DNA from: Erythrobacter sp. SDW2
GTDB taxonomy: Bacteria > Pseudomonadota > Alphaproteobacteria > Sphingomonadales > Sphingomonadaceae
Length of the DNA: 64,000 nucleotides
NCBI RefSeq assembly: GCF_021431965.1
Contig: NZ_CP090370.1
Span: 2,046,001-2,110,000, forward strand
Reading direction: 5' to 3'
Shown: one piece after another, positions 41,398 through 50,612 of the stretch
Position numbering within the stretch: position 1 is the first letter of the stretch
Layout of the letters: the number at the start of each line of letters is the position of its first letter
The notes under the pieces: model-generated
Seen by the model: only the letters and a program-made list of their open reading frames with translations
Database searches by the model: none
What the model was told of the DNA's origin: nothing
Translations under genes and position numbers: made by a program

Positions 41398-43301
41398 TGC
41401 GGCTGGGCCTGCCTCTCGCCGGCCTTCTGGCTCCGGCGATGGCGTCCGCCGCTCCCGGCTTGGGGCCCGCCTATGGCGACAACATGGTCCTGCAAAAGGA
41501 TCAGCCCGTGACGCTGGAAGGGCATGCGCAAGCCGGCGAAATGGTGCGTGTAAAACTCGGCGATGCGACATCCAGCGTTAGAGCGGACAAGTCGGGCAGT
41601 TTCGCGGTCACCCTGCCCCCTCAACCCAAGTCTGCTGCGGGTGTGGCTCTGGAGCTTACCGATAGCACCGGGACCACTCGCTTCGCCAACATCCTGTTCG
41701 GCAACGTCTTCCTGTGTTCTGGCCAGTCGAACATGGAGCTGTCCGTAAATCGCGCGCTCGACACCTGGAACCAGCTACGGCTGGCGGCGGATGACGGCAT
41801 CCGCCTGCTGATGGTGCCCAGGGCCACCGCGCCCGTGCCCCAGGCGGACTTCGCCGGGCCGGTCGCATGGAAGGCCGCCACCAGCGAGACTGTGGCCGAG
41901 TTCTCCGCCGCATGTTTCTACATGGGCAAGGAACTGCGCCGGCTCGATCCCGATACACCCGTCGGGCTGATCCATTCGAACTGGGGCGGCAGTGCCGCCA
42001 GGGCATGGATGACGCAGGAAAGCGTTCGCGCACTCTATGGTGAAGATGCCTTGGCGCAATTGCAGACCTATGCCCGCGATCCTTTCGAAGCGACGCAGGC
42101 ATTCGTCCCGCATTGGTTCGACTGGTGGCGCCGGCAGGACGATGGCGGCGAGCCGTGGCAGGACAGCGGCGCTCTCGACTGGAAGCCGATCCCGAAGTTC
42201 TCGTTCTGGAACGAGTGGGAGGGAACCGGTCTCGACCGCGAACCGCGCGCCAATGTGTGGCTGCGGCAAACGCTGACCCTGACCGCCGAACAGGCGAGCC
42301 AGCAAGGGGAAGTTTCCATCGGGGCGATCGACGATCTCGACCTGACTTTCGTCAACGGCAGGCCAATCGGCTACACCTTCGGCTGGGGTGTCGAGCGGAC
42401 CTACCGCGTGCCGGCGGGATATCTGCGCGAAGGCGCGAACGAGATCCTCATCGCTGCCAACAACATGTGGGACACCGGGGGGTTCTTCGGATCCTCTGAT
42501 CGCCTCTTCTTCCAGCCGGGGGACGGCAGCGCACCCGTCCCGCTGGGCGCCGACTGGGAATATTCGGTCGCGCAGACGCAGGATGTCCCGCCCCGCGCGC
42601 CATGGGATGCCAATGCAGGTCTCGGGGTGATGCACAACGCCATGATCGCGCCGCTTGGGCGCATGCGGCTTGCCGGGGTGGCATGGTACCAGGGCGAATC
42701 CGACGTCGGGCAGCCCGACTACGACAGCAGGCTGCGTGAACTTTTCGCGGGCTGGCGTGGCCAATTCGGCGACCAGACGAAGATGCTGGTTGTCCAGTTG
42801 GCGGATTACGGCGCGCGGGTTACCCGGCCCGTCGCTTCGGGGTGGGCGCAGCTTCGGCAGGAGCAACTTGAAGCCGTCGAGGCCGACAGCAACGCTGTGC
42901 TGGTCACAGCCATCGATATCGGCGAGGCGACCGACATTCACCCGGCCAACAAGAACGATCTGGGCAAGCGGCTGGCACGCGCCTTCCGTGGCGAGTCCAT
43001 GCCGATGCCGGTCGCAGCGGTGCAGGAAGCAAGCACAGTCACGGTCAACTTCAAAGGTGTCGAGGGTGGCCTTGTCGCTCAATCCGGCCCCTATCCCATC
43101 GGCGTGGAACTGTGCGGCACCTCGCAGGAGAGCTGCCGCTATGTCGTGCCGCGCCTTTCCGGCGAGTCCCTGATCATTGATCTGGCGGAAGGCGAGATCG
43201 CGACGCGTGTGCGCTATGCCTGGTCAGACGCCCCGATCGTGAATCTCTACGATGGCCGCGGCTTGCCGGTGCCGGGCTTCGAACTGGAGATCGCGCAATG
43301 A
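41394..43301 (+). CDS. Sialate-O-acetylesterase-type (SASA) carbohydrate esterase
   Basis: 635 residues with a signal peptide (LPLAGLLAPAMASAA). The SGNH-type catalytic Ser is in VFLCSGQSNMELS. The oxyanion block GLIHSNWGGSAARAW and the second block VAWYQGESDVGQPDY are clear, and the Asp/His pair lies in DIGEATDIHPANKNDL. An inserted beta-sandwich in the middle (about residues 270-400) resembles carbohydrate-binding folds of this family. Next to xylan enzymes it is most likely an acetyl-xylan esterase that strips acetyl groups from xylo-oligosaccharides; that is inferred from context. It overlaps both neighbours by ATGA. Confidence 0.9.
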   Translation: MMRLGLPLAGLLAPAMASAAPGLGPAYGDNMVLQKDQPVTLEGHAQAGEMVRVKLGDATSSVRADKSGSFAVTLPPQPKSAAGVALELTDSTGTTRFANILFGNVFLCSGQSNMELSVNRALDTWNQLRLAADDGIRLLMVPRATAPVPQADFAGPVAWKAATSETVAEFSAACFYMGKELRRLDPDTPVGLIHSNWGGSAARAWMTQESVRALYGEDALAQLQTYARDPFEATQAFVPHWFDWWRRQDDGGEPWQDSGALDWKPIPKFSFWNEWEGTGLDREPRANVWLRQTLTLTAEQASQQGEVSIGAIDDLDLTFVNGRPIGYTFGWGVERTYRVPAGYLREGANEILIAANNMWDTGGFFGSSDRLFFQPGDGSAPVPLGADWEYSVAQTQDVPPRAPWDANAGLGVMHNAMIAPLGRMRLAGVAWYQGESDVGQPDYDSRLRELFAGWRGQFGDQTKMLVVQLADYGARVTRPVASGWAQLRQEQLEAVEADSNAVLVTAIDIGEATDIHPANKNDLGKRLARAFRGESMPMPVAAVQEASTVTVNFKGVEGGLVAQSGPYPIGVELCGTSQESCRYVVPRLSGESLIIDLAEGEIATRVRYAWSDAPIVNLYDGRGLPVPGFELEIAQ

Positions 43302-44617
43302 TCCTCGATCGCCGCAGCTTCCTGGTGACGACGGCCGGAGCGGCAGGTGCGCTGGCACTTGCCGGCTGTGCGACCGGTGGCGAGCCTGGAAGCCAGTTCG
43401 TCCAGCGTACCGGCACCAGGCTCACCCGCGGCGGCCAACCCTATCGTATCGTCGGCACGAACATGTGGTACGCGGCTTGGCTGGGTGCCGACGCCGATTA
43501 TGGCGACCGCAAGCGGCTGGTGCGCGAACTCGACCGCTTGCAGGCGCTGGGCCTCAACAACCTCCGGATCATGGCAGCCGCGGAGGAAGGCCCGCTCAGC
43601 AACTCGATCAAGCCAGGTTTCACCCGTGCCGACGGGTCGGACAATGTCGCCCTGCTCGAAGGCCTCGATTTCGCCATCGCCGAGAGCGCCAAGCGGGGCA
43701 TGACGGTGGTGCTCGCCCTGTCGAACTTCTGGGAGTGGTCGGGCGGACTGCAGACCCTGCTCCAGCGTGTGACCGGGAGCTATATCGACATGGGCGACCC
43801 GGCACATCCCTGGCCCGCGTTTGCCGATTCCACCGCCGCGTTCTACGCCAATCCCGGCGCCGTAAGACTCTACCTCGACCATGTTCGCAGCATTGTGGGC
43901 CGCACCAACTCCGTCACCGGCATGACCTATGCCGAGGACCCTGCCATCATGAGCTGGCAATTGGCCAACGAACCGCGCCCCGGGGGAAGCGATTCCGCCA
44001 TCGCCGCCAACCGTCCGGCCTACCTCGACTGGATCGCCCAATCGGCCGAACTCATTCGAGGTATCGACGACAACCATCTGGTTTCATTAGGACAGGAAGG
44101 AACTCAAGCTACCAACGGAAGCGAGGAACTGGTGACCGCGGCCCATCAGAATATCGACTATCTCACGGCCCATATCTGGCCGCTCAACTGGGGATGGGTC
44201 GCAGGCGACGACCTGGCGGGAACCTGGCCTGATGGCAAACGCAAGGTCGAGGCCTATATCGACACGCACACCCGGTTGGCCGCAGCCATGGACAAGCCTC
44301 TCGTCATCGAGGAGTTCGGTTTCCCGCGGGATCGGGAAGCCTATTCGCCCGACACCACAACGCGGTTTCGCGAGCAGTACTATAGGGTCATCTACAAAGC
44401 AGTCGAGGACAGCTGGCGCGACGACGGCCCACTCCAGGGCAGCAATTTCTGGGCATGGAACGGTGAAGCCCGCGCGCGACACGCGGATTTCCGTTATCGC
44501 GATGGTGATCGCGCCTACATGGGCGATCCGCCGCATGAACCGCAGGGCTGGTACGGCAATTTTGACAGCGACAAGGCGATGCTCGAACTCGCTTCGGCAC
44601 ACGCAGCAAGAATTTGA
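43298..44617 (+). CDS. GH5-type endo-beta-mannanase/glycosidase, Tat lipoprotein
   Basis: 439 residues. The N terminus has a twin-arginine motif (DRRSFLVTT) followed by a lipobox (ALAGC, Cys24), so it is exported folded and lipid-anchored. The barrel shows GTNMWYAAWLG, GLNNLRIMAA, FWEWSGGLQT, the acid/base Glu in MSWQLANEPRPGG and the nucleophile Glu in VIEEFGFPRD. The pattern best fits mannan endo-1,4-beta-mannosidase-like GH5 enzymes, so the locus may also act on mannan side material; activity on another beta-1,4 backbone is possible. It overlaps the esterase gene by ATGA and the epimerase region by TTGA. Confidence 0.88.
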   Translation: MILDRRSFLVTTAGAAGALALAGCATGGEPGSQFVQRTGTRLTRGGQPYRIVGTNMWYAAWLGADADYGDRKRLVRELDRLQALGLNNLRIMAAAEEGPLSNSIKPGFTRADGSDNVALLEGLDFAIAESAKRGMTVVLALSNFWEWSGGLQTLLQRVTGSYIDMGDPAHPWPAFADSTAAFYANPGAVRLYLDHVRSIVGRTNSVTGMTYAEDPAIMSWQLANEPRPGGSDSAIAANRPAYLDWIAQSAELIRGIDDNHLVSLGQEGTQATNGSEELVTAAHQNIDYLTAHIWPLNWGWVAGDDLAGTWPDGKRKVEAYIDTHTRLAAAMDKPLVIEEFGFPRDREAYSPDTTTRFREQYYRVIYKAVEDSWRDDGPLQGSNFWAWNGEARARHADFRYRDGDRAYMGDPPHEPQGWYGNFDSDKAMLELASAHAARI

Positions 44618-44634
44618 ATCGAAACAATTCGACG

Positions 44635-45486
44635 ATGACCGAACGGACTTTTGGCCAAGGCAAGATGCGGGCATCGGCACGGCCCGAGGCTGGCGGGCTG
44701 CTATCTTGCTTGTCGATGGATGGCGCACACGTCCTGCGGCCCATGCCGGTTTCCAGCAGCAATCCGCTCGACAGTGCCTGTTTTCCCCTGGTGCCGTTCG
44801 CCAACCGGATTGCCGATGCACGTTTCGATTGGAACGACGCCGGGGTCCAGCTGCAGCAAAACTTTCCCCTCGAAACCTCGGCCTTACACGGCACCGGCTG
44901 GCAGCGCCCGTGGCAACTGACCGAGACAACGCCGGAACGATGCGTCATGGCCTACGCTCATGCCGCGTCCGACTGGCCCTGGGATTTCCAGTCCATCCAG
45001 ACATTCGAATTGCGTGACGACTGCTTTCTCGCCACGCTCGAACTCGCCAATTGCAGCGGTATCGACATGCCCGCCGGGCTCGGCCTGCACCCCTATTTCC
45101 GCCGGCGCCCGGAGACGCGCGTATTCTTCGAGGCAGGCGGGATCGTCCTGTCGGGCCGCGACCAAATCCCGACAGGTGAAATCGCTGCTCCGGGAGCCCT
45201 GGCCGAGTTTAGGACCGGATCACATTTGCCCGGCGCCTTGATCGACCACTGCTACACCGACTGGAACGGCGAAGTTGTGATCGAGGATGATCTCGGGCGG
45301 ATCGAGATGCGCGCGGTCGGGGCATCTTACCTGCACGTCTACGCGCCACCCGGCACGGACATCCTGTGCCTCGAGCCGGTGACCCATCCCCCGGATGCGC
45401 TCAACCGGTGGCCGGAAGAAATGACAGTTCTCGAGCCGGGCCGCAGCACCAGCATCGCCATGCGGATCAGTGCATCGCTGCGATAG
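44635..45486 (+). CDS. Aldose 1-epimerase (mutarotase)
   Basis: 283 residues of the galactose mutarotase fold. Segments FPLVPFANRIADARFDWN, SALHGTGWQRPW with the catalytic His region, GLGLHPYFRRRPETRVFF (His) and the C-terminal catalytic Glu in CLEPVTHPPDALN are visible. It would interconvert alpha- and beta-xylose to feed xylose dehydrogenase, which prefers one anomer. I chose ATG 44635; a TTG at 44614 that overlaps the stop of the previous gene is an alternative and would couple translation. It ends 7 bases before the convergent xylD gene. Confidence 0.9.
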   Translation: MTERTFGQGKMRASARPEAGGLLSCLSMDGAHVLRPMPVSSSNPLDSACFPLVPFANRIADARFDWNDAGVQLQQNFPLETSALHGTGWQRPWQLTETTPERCVMAYAHAASDWPWDFQSIQTFELRDDCFLATLELANCSGIDMPAGLGLHPYFRRRPETRVFFEAGGIVLSGRDQIPTGEIAAPGALAEFRTGSHLPGALIDHCYTDWNGEVVIEDDLGRIEMRAVGASYLHVYAPPGTDILCLEPVTHPPDALNRWPEEMTVLEPGRSTSIAMRISASLR

Positions 45487-45493
45487 TTTCCGG

Positions 45494-47278
45494 CTAGTGA
45501 TTGTGCCGTGGCAGTTTGCGTGCGATGCCGCGAAACTTCAGCGCAAACTCCATCACCCCACCCTCGCCCAGTTGCCCGGTTTTCTCGCGGAACAGCTCTT
45601 CCCAGGGGGTATTGCTCTCGGGAAACGGCGGCGCGGGTTCCTGGGCCAAACGACGCGCAATTTCAGCCTCGTCCACCAGAGCGTCACAGCGACCGGTGTT
45701 GAGATCCACCCGGATCGTGTCGCCAGTACGCAGCCAAGCCAGTCCGCCGCCTACGGCGCTCTCCGGAGACACGTTGAGGATCGACGGGCTGTCGCTGGTC
45801 CCCGACTGACGCCCGTCGCCCAGTGTCGGGAGCCACTGCTTGCCGGCGCGGATCATGGCATCGGGCGGCTGCATATTGACCACCTCGGCACTACCTGGCC
45901 AGCCGATCACGCCTGAACCGCGGATGACGAGGATGCAGTTTTCATCAATGGCCAGTGACGGATCGTTGATCCGGTGATGGTAATCGTCCGAGCCGTCGAA
46001 CACGATCGCGCGGGCCTCGAACACGCCCTCGGCCCCGGGATGCGAGAGATACTGGGCGCGGAACTCATCGCTGATGACCGACGTCTTGAGGATCGCGAAA
46101 TCGAACAGATTGCCCGACAGGACGAGGAAGCCCGCATTCTCACGCAAGGGATCGGCAAAGGGCCGGATCATCTCGCGGTCACTGCTTTCACGGCCGATCA
46201 GGTTATCTGCCATCGCTGCCCCCGTGCAGGTCAGGCAGTCGCCCTTGAGCACGCCAGCCTGCAGCAGCTCCCACATCACCGCCGGGACCCCGCCGGCACG
46301 ATGGAACCGCTCGCCCAGGTACTTGCCGGCAGGCTGCATGTTGAGCAGCAGCGGCAAACGATAGCCATGCTCCTGCCAGGCCGACAACGGCAGTTCCACC
46401 CCGGCGTGCGCGGCCATGGCCTGGATATGCGGCTGGGCGTTCGATGAGCCGCCACAGGCGCTGACCACGGCGATCGCATTGAGAAACGCGTCCTCGGTCA
46501 GGATATCCGAAGGCTTGAGATCGGCGTGGACCATTTCGACGATCCGCCTGCCGGTACGATAGGCCATCTGGCCTCGCTCTCGATAGGGTGCGGGGATTGC
46601 AGCACATCCGGTCAAGGACAGACCCAGAGCCTCGGCCACCGCATTCATCGTGCTGGCCGTGCCCATCGAATTGCAGTGTCCCGCGCTCGGCGCGCTGGAG
46701 GTGGCGCGTGCGAGGAATTCCTCTTCCGAAATCTCGCCCGCGGCCAGCTTGCGCCGGCTGCGCCAGATCACCGTGCCGCTGCCAACCAGCTCGCCTTCGT
46801 GCCAACCGTCGAGCATCGGCCCGCCCGACAGAACGATGGCCGGGATATCGACGGTGCTCGCAGCCATGATCTGGCTCGGCGTGGTCTTGTCGCATCCGGT
46901 TGTCAGCACCACCCCATCGATCGGGTAGCCGTTGAGCAACTCGACGAGGCCGAGATAGAGCAGGTTGCGGTCGAGCGCCGCAGTCGGGCGGCGGCAGTTC
47001 TCGAAGATCGGGTGCACCGGAAATTCGATCGGAATTCCCCCTGCATCGCGGATCCCGTCCCGGGTCCGCCTGGCCAGTTCCAAGTGGATGCGGTTGCAGG
47101 GCGAGAGATCGCTGCCCGATTGCGCGATGCCGATGATGGGCTTGCCGCTGCGCAGTTCCTCGGGCGTGACGCCGTAATTCATGAACCGCTCGAGATAGAG
47201 CGCGGTCATGTCCATGCGGTCGGGGTTGTCGAACCAATCGCGCGAGCGAAGCCGCCGACCGCTGGAGTCATGCGTCAT
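45494..47278 (-). CDS. xylD: D-xylonate dehydratase (IlvD/Edd family)
   Basis: Fe-S dehydratase converting xylonate to 2-keto-3-deoxy-xylonate, third step of the Weimberg pathway. 594 residues, usual for this family. The cluster cysteines are in SDLSPCNRIHLEL, LTTGCDKTTPSQIMA and SAGHCNSMGTASTMNAVAEA. GGPMLDGWHEGELVGSGT and IRGSGVIGWPGSAEVVNMQPP are typical of the sugar-acid branch rather than IlvD proper. It overlaps the LacI gene by ATGA, so regulator and enzyme are translationally coupled. Confidence 0.93.
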   Translation of the reverse strand: MTHDSSGRRLRSRDWFDNPDRMDMTALYLERFMNYGVTPEELRSGKPIIGIAQSGSDLSPCNRIHLELARRTRDGIRDAGGIPIEFPVHPIFENCRRPTAALDRNLLYLGLVELLNGYPIDGVVLTTGCDKTTPSQIMAASTVDIPAIVLSGGPMLDGWHEGELVGSGTVIWRSRRKLAAGEISEEEFLARATSSAPSAGHCNSMGTASTMNAVAEALGLSLTGCAAIPAPYRERGQMAYRTGRRIVEMVHADLKPSDILTEDAFLNAIAVVSACGGSSNAQPHIQAMAAHAGVELPLSAWQEHGYRLPLLLNMQPAGKYLGERFHRAGGVPAVMWELLQAGVLKGDCLTCTGAAMADNLIGRESSDREMIRPFADPLRENAGFLVLSGNLFDFAILKTSVISDEFRAQYLSHPGAEGVFEARAIVFDGSDDYHHRINDPSLAIDENCILVIRGSGVIGWPGSAEVVNMQPPDAMIRAGKQWLPTLGDGRQSGTSDSPSILNVSPESAVGGGLAWLRTGDTIRVDLNTGRCDALVDEAEIARRLAQEPAPPFPESNTPWEELFREKTGQLGEGGVMEFALKFRGIARKLPRHNH

Positions 47279-48399
47279 TTTCTATCCGTATTCTGCTTGA
47301 AGGAGGACGCCAGGCTGGGCCCGGCGTCCGAATTGCGCCTGACCAGCTTGTAGGCGAGCGTGACCTGCTCCGCCTTCGCCTTGGAGGCAGGGGTTTTCTG
47401 CTTGTAGGCTCGCGCGATCATCACCACCGCCTGCGCTGTCATTTCGCGAATCGGCTGGCGGATGGTGGTGAGCTCCGGCCAGATCGAACTGGCCAGTTCA
47501 GTATCGTCGAAGCCGCACACGGTGATGTCGTTGGGCACGTCGAGATGACGCCGGTGCGCCATGGCAACGGTCGCGGCGGCCATGTCGTCGTTGGACGCAA
47601 AGATCGCCGTCGGCGGGGGATTGACCGACAACAGGCGTTCTGCGGCAGTCATACCCGAACGGTAGGTGAATTGCCCCTGTGCGATCAGGCGATCGCTGAT
47701 CGGAAGGCCCGCCTCTTCCATGGCTGCGCGAAAACCTTCGAGCCGCTGGCCGCTGGCGACCTGTTCGGGGTTACCGATGATGAAGCCGATCCGTTCATGC
47801 CCCAGCCCAATGATGTGGCGGGTCATGTCGTAGGCGGCCTGGAATTCGTCGATCTGGACCGAACCATGCGAACCGCTGGCACGACCCGGCCCAACGGCTA
47901 CGGCGATCCCGCCGGAGGCACGAACCTGGTCCAGTACGCTCTGGTCGTCACACAGCGGTGGCGGCAGGATGAAGCCGACGATCCCCCCATCGACCAGCTT
48001 GGAGATCAGTTCCTTGCTTTCCGGCACGGTTTCGCAGCTCTGCACCACCAGGTGGATATCTCGCTTGCTCGCCTCTTCCAGCGCTCCCATCAGGAATTCG
48101 CTGAGGTAGGACGCCGAAGGGTTATCGAACAGCAAGGCAATCCGCAGCTGTGCCCCGCCCGCGAGCGAACGTGCCGCGCGATTGGGAATGTAGTTCAGCT
48201 TGGCGATGGCTTCCTGCACCTGGATCCGGGTCGCCTCGCGAACATTCTCCTCGCCATTGATCACGCGGCTCACTGTCATCGGAGAGCATTGCGCCTCGCG
48301 CGCGACATCGGCGATGGTCGGGGCGGCGTTGCTGCGGCGCGAGCTGCGCTTGCGGGCGGCGGGACGGTTGTCGTGGGTGATGTCCATGGTCATCGCCAT
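47275..48399 (-). CDS. LacI family transcriptional regulator
   Basis: 374 residues. The N-terminal LacI helix-turn-helix reads PTIADVAREAQCSPMTVSRV, with hinge-helix residues NRAARSLAGG. The periplasmic-binding-like effector domain (LRIALLFDNPSASYLSEFLMG; ITVCGFDDTELASSIWPELTTI in part) follows. It is the only DNA-binding regulator inside the xylan locus and heads a two-gene operon with xylD. It is therefore the best candidate to bind the TGGTAGCGCTACCA palindromes, with xylose, xylonate or a xylo-oligosaccharide as inducer (inference). ATG 48399 is used; ATGs at 48393 and 48387 are alternatives. Confidence 0.92.
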   Translation of the reverse strand: MAMTMDITHDNRPAARKRSSRRSNAAPTIADVAREAQCSPMTVSRVINGEENVREATRIQVQEAIAKLNYIPNRAARSLAGGAQLRIALLFDNPSASYLSEFLMGALEEASKRDIHLVVQSCETVPESKELISKLVDGGIVGFILPPPLCDDQSVLDQVRASGGIAVAVGPGRASGSHGSVQIDEFQAAYDMTRHIIGLGHERIGFIIGNPEQVASGQRLEGFRAAMEEAGLPISDRLIAQGQFTYRSGMTAAERLLSVNPPPTAIFASNDDMAAATVAMAHRRHLDVPNDITVCGFDDTELASSIWPELTTIRQPIREMTAQAVVMIARAYKQKTPASKAKAEQVTLAYKLVRRNSDAGPSLASSFKQNTDRK

Positions 48400-48430
48400 A
48401 GGCCCAACGTTAATCTGCCAGCAAGTGCCA

Positions 48431-50554
48431 TCATTGCCCCGGTGCCTCGGGGAAAGTCAGCGACTTGTAGTGTTCGAGCGACTCCGCAGGAGGTTCGACA
48501 CCTTCGGGCAGCGGCAACCCGTTGAGCGACTGCCAATAGGCGACGGACGCGTCTCTCCACCAGCGCGCTTCGCGGTGCTGGATTTGCAGACGTTCCGCAA
48601 CCGCGCGATACCGCTCGCTGTCGATATACCGGGAGAGGCCGGACCATGTCCTTGCGAAGCTGTCTGCTTCGGCCACCCCGCAGTCATATTCGGCGATGAG
48701 CCGCTCCCACAGGCTGCGGCCGCCGGCCAGCTTGTGATCCCAGCGAACATGGTGGAACCAGAGAAGGTAGTTCGGATCGATGGTGTCGAGATCAGACCAT
48801 TTGGCAGCAATCGGGGGCGCGTATTGGGTCAGCGCGCCGGAGCCGGTGGCTGTGCGGTCGAAACCGATCCCATCGACATCGGCGCGGTGGTAATAGCACG
48901 GGTTCCATTCCGGTCGCGGCAAGTCGCAAACCCATGGCGCGGGGCCATAGTGGTGGCCCGTGCCCATAAGATGCGACAGTCCGAGTGGGGTCATATAGCG
49001 CACAACCGCTTCGCGGCTGGCCAACATCAAGGCTACAATCGGTTCAACCGCCTCTGGCGCCCGGGTGAAGGTCTGCGACGTCCATTCTCGCGCAATCGCC
49101 ACACTGCTCAGGCTCGGGTCCCAGGCCAACCGGCCGAAGGCGTACCAGTTGGCCTGATCGAAGTCCGAACCAGTCCAGTTGCGATTTGAGCCGGTGTTGG
49201 CGACTCCAGCCATTCCCGCTGGTGCCACGACCTGCGCCACCGTCGCGCCGCGGCCGGTGGCGGCGCGCAGCACTTCTGCCCACATCGGGCCGAGGAAAGC
49301 GAGGTGGCTGGAGAAGCCGAGATATTCCTTCGTCACCTGCACTTCGAGCATGAGCTTCGTCTTGGGCATCGCTCCGAACAGAGGATGGAAAGGCTCGCGC
49401 GGCTGGAAATCGATCGGGCCGTTCTTGACCTGGACGATCACATTCCGGGCGAATTGCCCGTCGAGCGGCATGAACTCGTCATAGGCCTGCTTGGCCCGGT
49501 CAGAGCTGTTCACGGCCGAATAGACGAAAGCTCGCCAGATGATCGTCCCGCGCGGGCCGACCGCCTCGGCCAGCATATTGGCTCCCTCGGCGTGGGTCCG
49601 GCCATAGTCCTGCGGGCCGGGCTGTCCTTCGCTGTCGGCCTTGACCAGGAAACCACCGAAGTCGGGGATCGCGGTGTAGATCTCGTCTGCCCTGGCCTTC
49701 CACCAACGCCGCACCGCAGCATCGAGCGGATCGGCCGTTGCCAGGCCGCCGACGTCACGCGGAGCGCTGAACCGGGCAGACAGATACACCCGGATACCAT
49801 AAGGGCGCCATGCATCGGCTAGCCGCTTCAGCTTGGCGATATAGCGCGGCTCGAGCATGAAGGCGCGGGCGTTGACGTTGTTGACCACCGCCCCGTTGAT
49901 GCCCACCGAGGCGTTCGCGCGCGCGTAGTCGATCATCCGCGGATCAAGTTGCTCCGGCAAGTGCCACCAGTCGAAGATCGACCGCCCGGCATAACCCCGC
50001 TCGACATGCCCGTCGGGATTGTCCCAATGGTTGAGCATGCGCAACGGCATGGCCGGTGCGGAGAATTGCTCGACGCCCTCGAGCGACGCATTCGCTTGCA
50101 CGTGTCGCAGGAAGGCGAAGACGCCATACAGCAGACCGATATCGTCATTGGCGGCGATCGCGATCCGGCCATTGCGGACCCGGCGGATCGAAAAGGCACC
50201 GATCGGGGCGCCGGCCAGGCGGTTGTCCGCTGGATAGCCGCCGGCTTCCAATCGATCCGCCAGTGCCAGCACTAGCCGGGGATGGGGCGAATCGCTGGCG
50301 CCGACCATGGTAGTTCCCGCCCGTCCGAGCTCGCTCGATGCAGCGTCGATGGTCGGCGAGCGGTCTGCCAGCAATTGCACGCCCCGGCCGAGAAAGGGCC
50401 GTATTGCGTCAGCCTGCACACCTTCCAGCGGGACATAGCGGAGCCAGAGGTTATAACCATCCTCCGCCCTCGCCGACCCGGCAAGCAGGACAGCCGCAAG
50501 CGCGGCGACGAAACATGTCGCAAGCCGGTTGACAAGCTTCCTCTCCCTCATCAT
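48431..50554 (-). CDS. aguA: GH67 alpha-glucuronidase
   Basis: Releases (4-O-methyl-)glucuronic acid from the end of xylo-oligosaccharides. 707 residues with a signal peptide (FVAALAAVLLAGSARAEDGY). GH67 landmarks are MLNHWDNPDGHVERGYAGRS (20 residues, typical N-terminal barrel start), FGGFLVKADSEGQPGPQDYG, VQVKNGPIDFQPREPFHPLF and LMLEVQVTKEYLGFSSHL, which carry the catalytic carboxylates. TGHHYGPAPWVCDLPRPEWN is a later hallmark. The first ATG (50554) or the next (50551) abuts the operator palindrome, so the mRNA leader is short or transcription starts upstream in the intergenic gap. Divergent from the GH3-GH3-GH10 operon. Confidence 0.94.
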   Translation of the reverse strand: MMRERKLVNRLATCFVAALAAVLLAGSARAEDGYNLWLRYVPLEGVQADAIRPFLGRGVQLLADRSPTIDAASSELGRAGTTMVGASDSPHPRLVLALADRLEAGGYPADNRLAGAPIGAFSIRRVRNGRIAIAANDDIGLLYGVFAFLRHVQANASLEGVEQFSAPAMPLRMLNHWDNPDGHVERGYAGRSIFDWWHLPEQLDPRMIDYARANASVGINGAVVNNVNARAFMLEPRYIAKLKRLADAWRPYGIRVYLSARFSAPRDVGGLATADPLDAAVRRWWKARADEIYTAIPDFGGFLVKADSEGQPGPQDYGRTHAEGANMLAEAVGPRGTIIWRAFVYSAVNSSDRAKQAYDEFMPLDGQFARNVIVQVKNGPIDFQPREPFHPLFGAMPKTKLMLEVQVTKEYLGFSSHLAFLGPMWAEVLRAATGRGATVAQVVAPAGMAGVANTGSNRNWTGSDFDQANWYAFGRLAWDPSLSSVAIAREWTSQTFTRAPEAVEPIVALMLASREAVVRYMTPLGLSHLMGTGHHYGPAPWVCDLPRPEWNPCYYHRADVDGIGFDRTATGSGALTQYAPPIAAKWSDLDTIDPNYLLWFHHVRWDHKLAGGRSLWERLIAEYDCGVAEADSFARTWSGLSRYIDSERYRAVAERLQIQHREARWWRDASVAYWQSLNGLPLPEGVEPPAESLEHYKSLTFPEAPGQ

Positions 50555-50567
50555 GGTAGCGCTACCA
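50554..50567. promoter_or_regulatory. LacI-type operator, perfect 14-bp palindrome
   Basis: TGGTAGCGCTACCA, a perfect palindrome and the reference for the locus consensus. It touches the aguA start codon (ATG 50554-50552 on the minus strand) and lies 45 bases before the GH3 start. A TTGACA on the plus strand at 50529-50534 lies 25 bases before the operator, but no good -10 follows it. A bound repressor could block both directions. Confidence 0.75.
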
Positions 50568-50612
50568 CAACAGAGGCGCCAGTCAAGTCGCGCTCAAGGG
50601 GAGGTAACGGAA

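Noticed and set aside
47275-48399. Operator-like palindrome directly before the LacI-family gene
   Set aside because: The gap between this gene and aguA (48400-48430) has no TAGCGCT-type core. Self-regulation by the same site is not supported.
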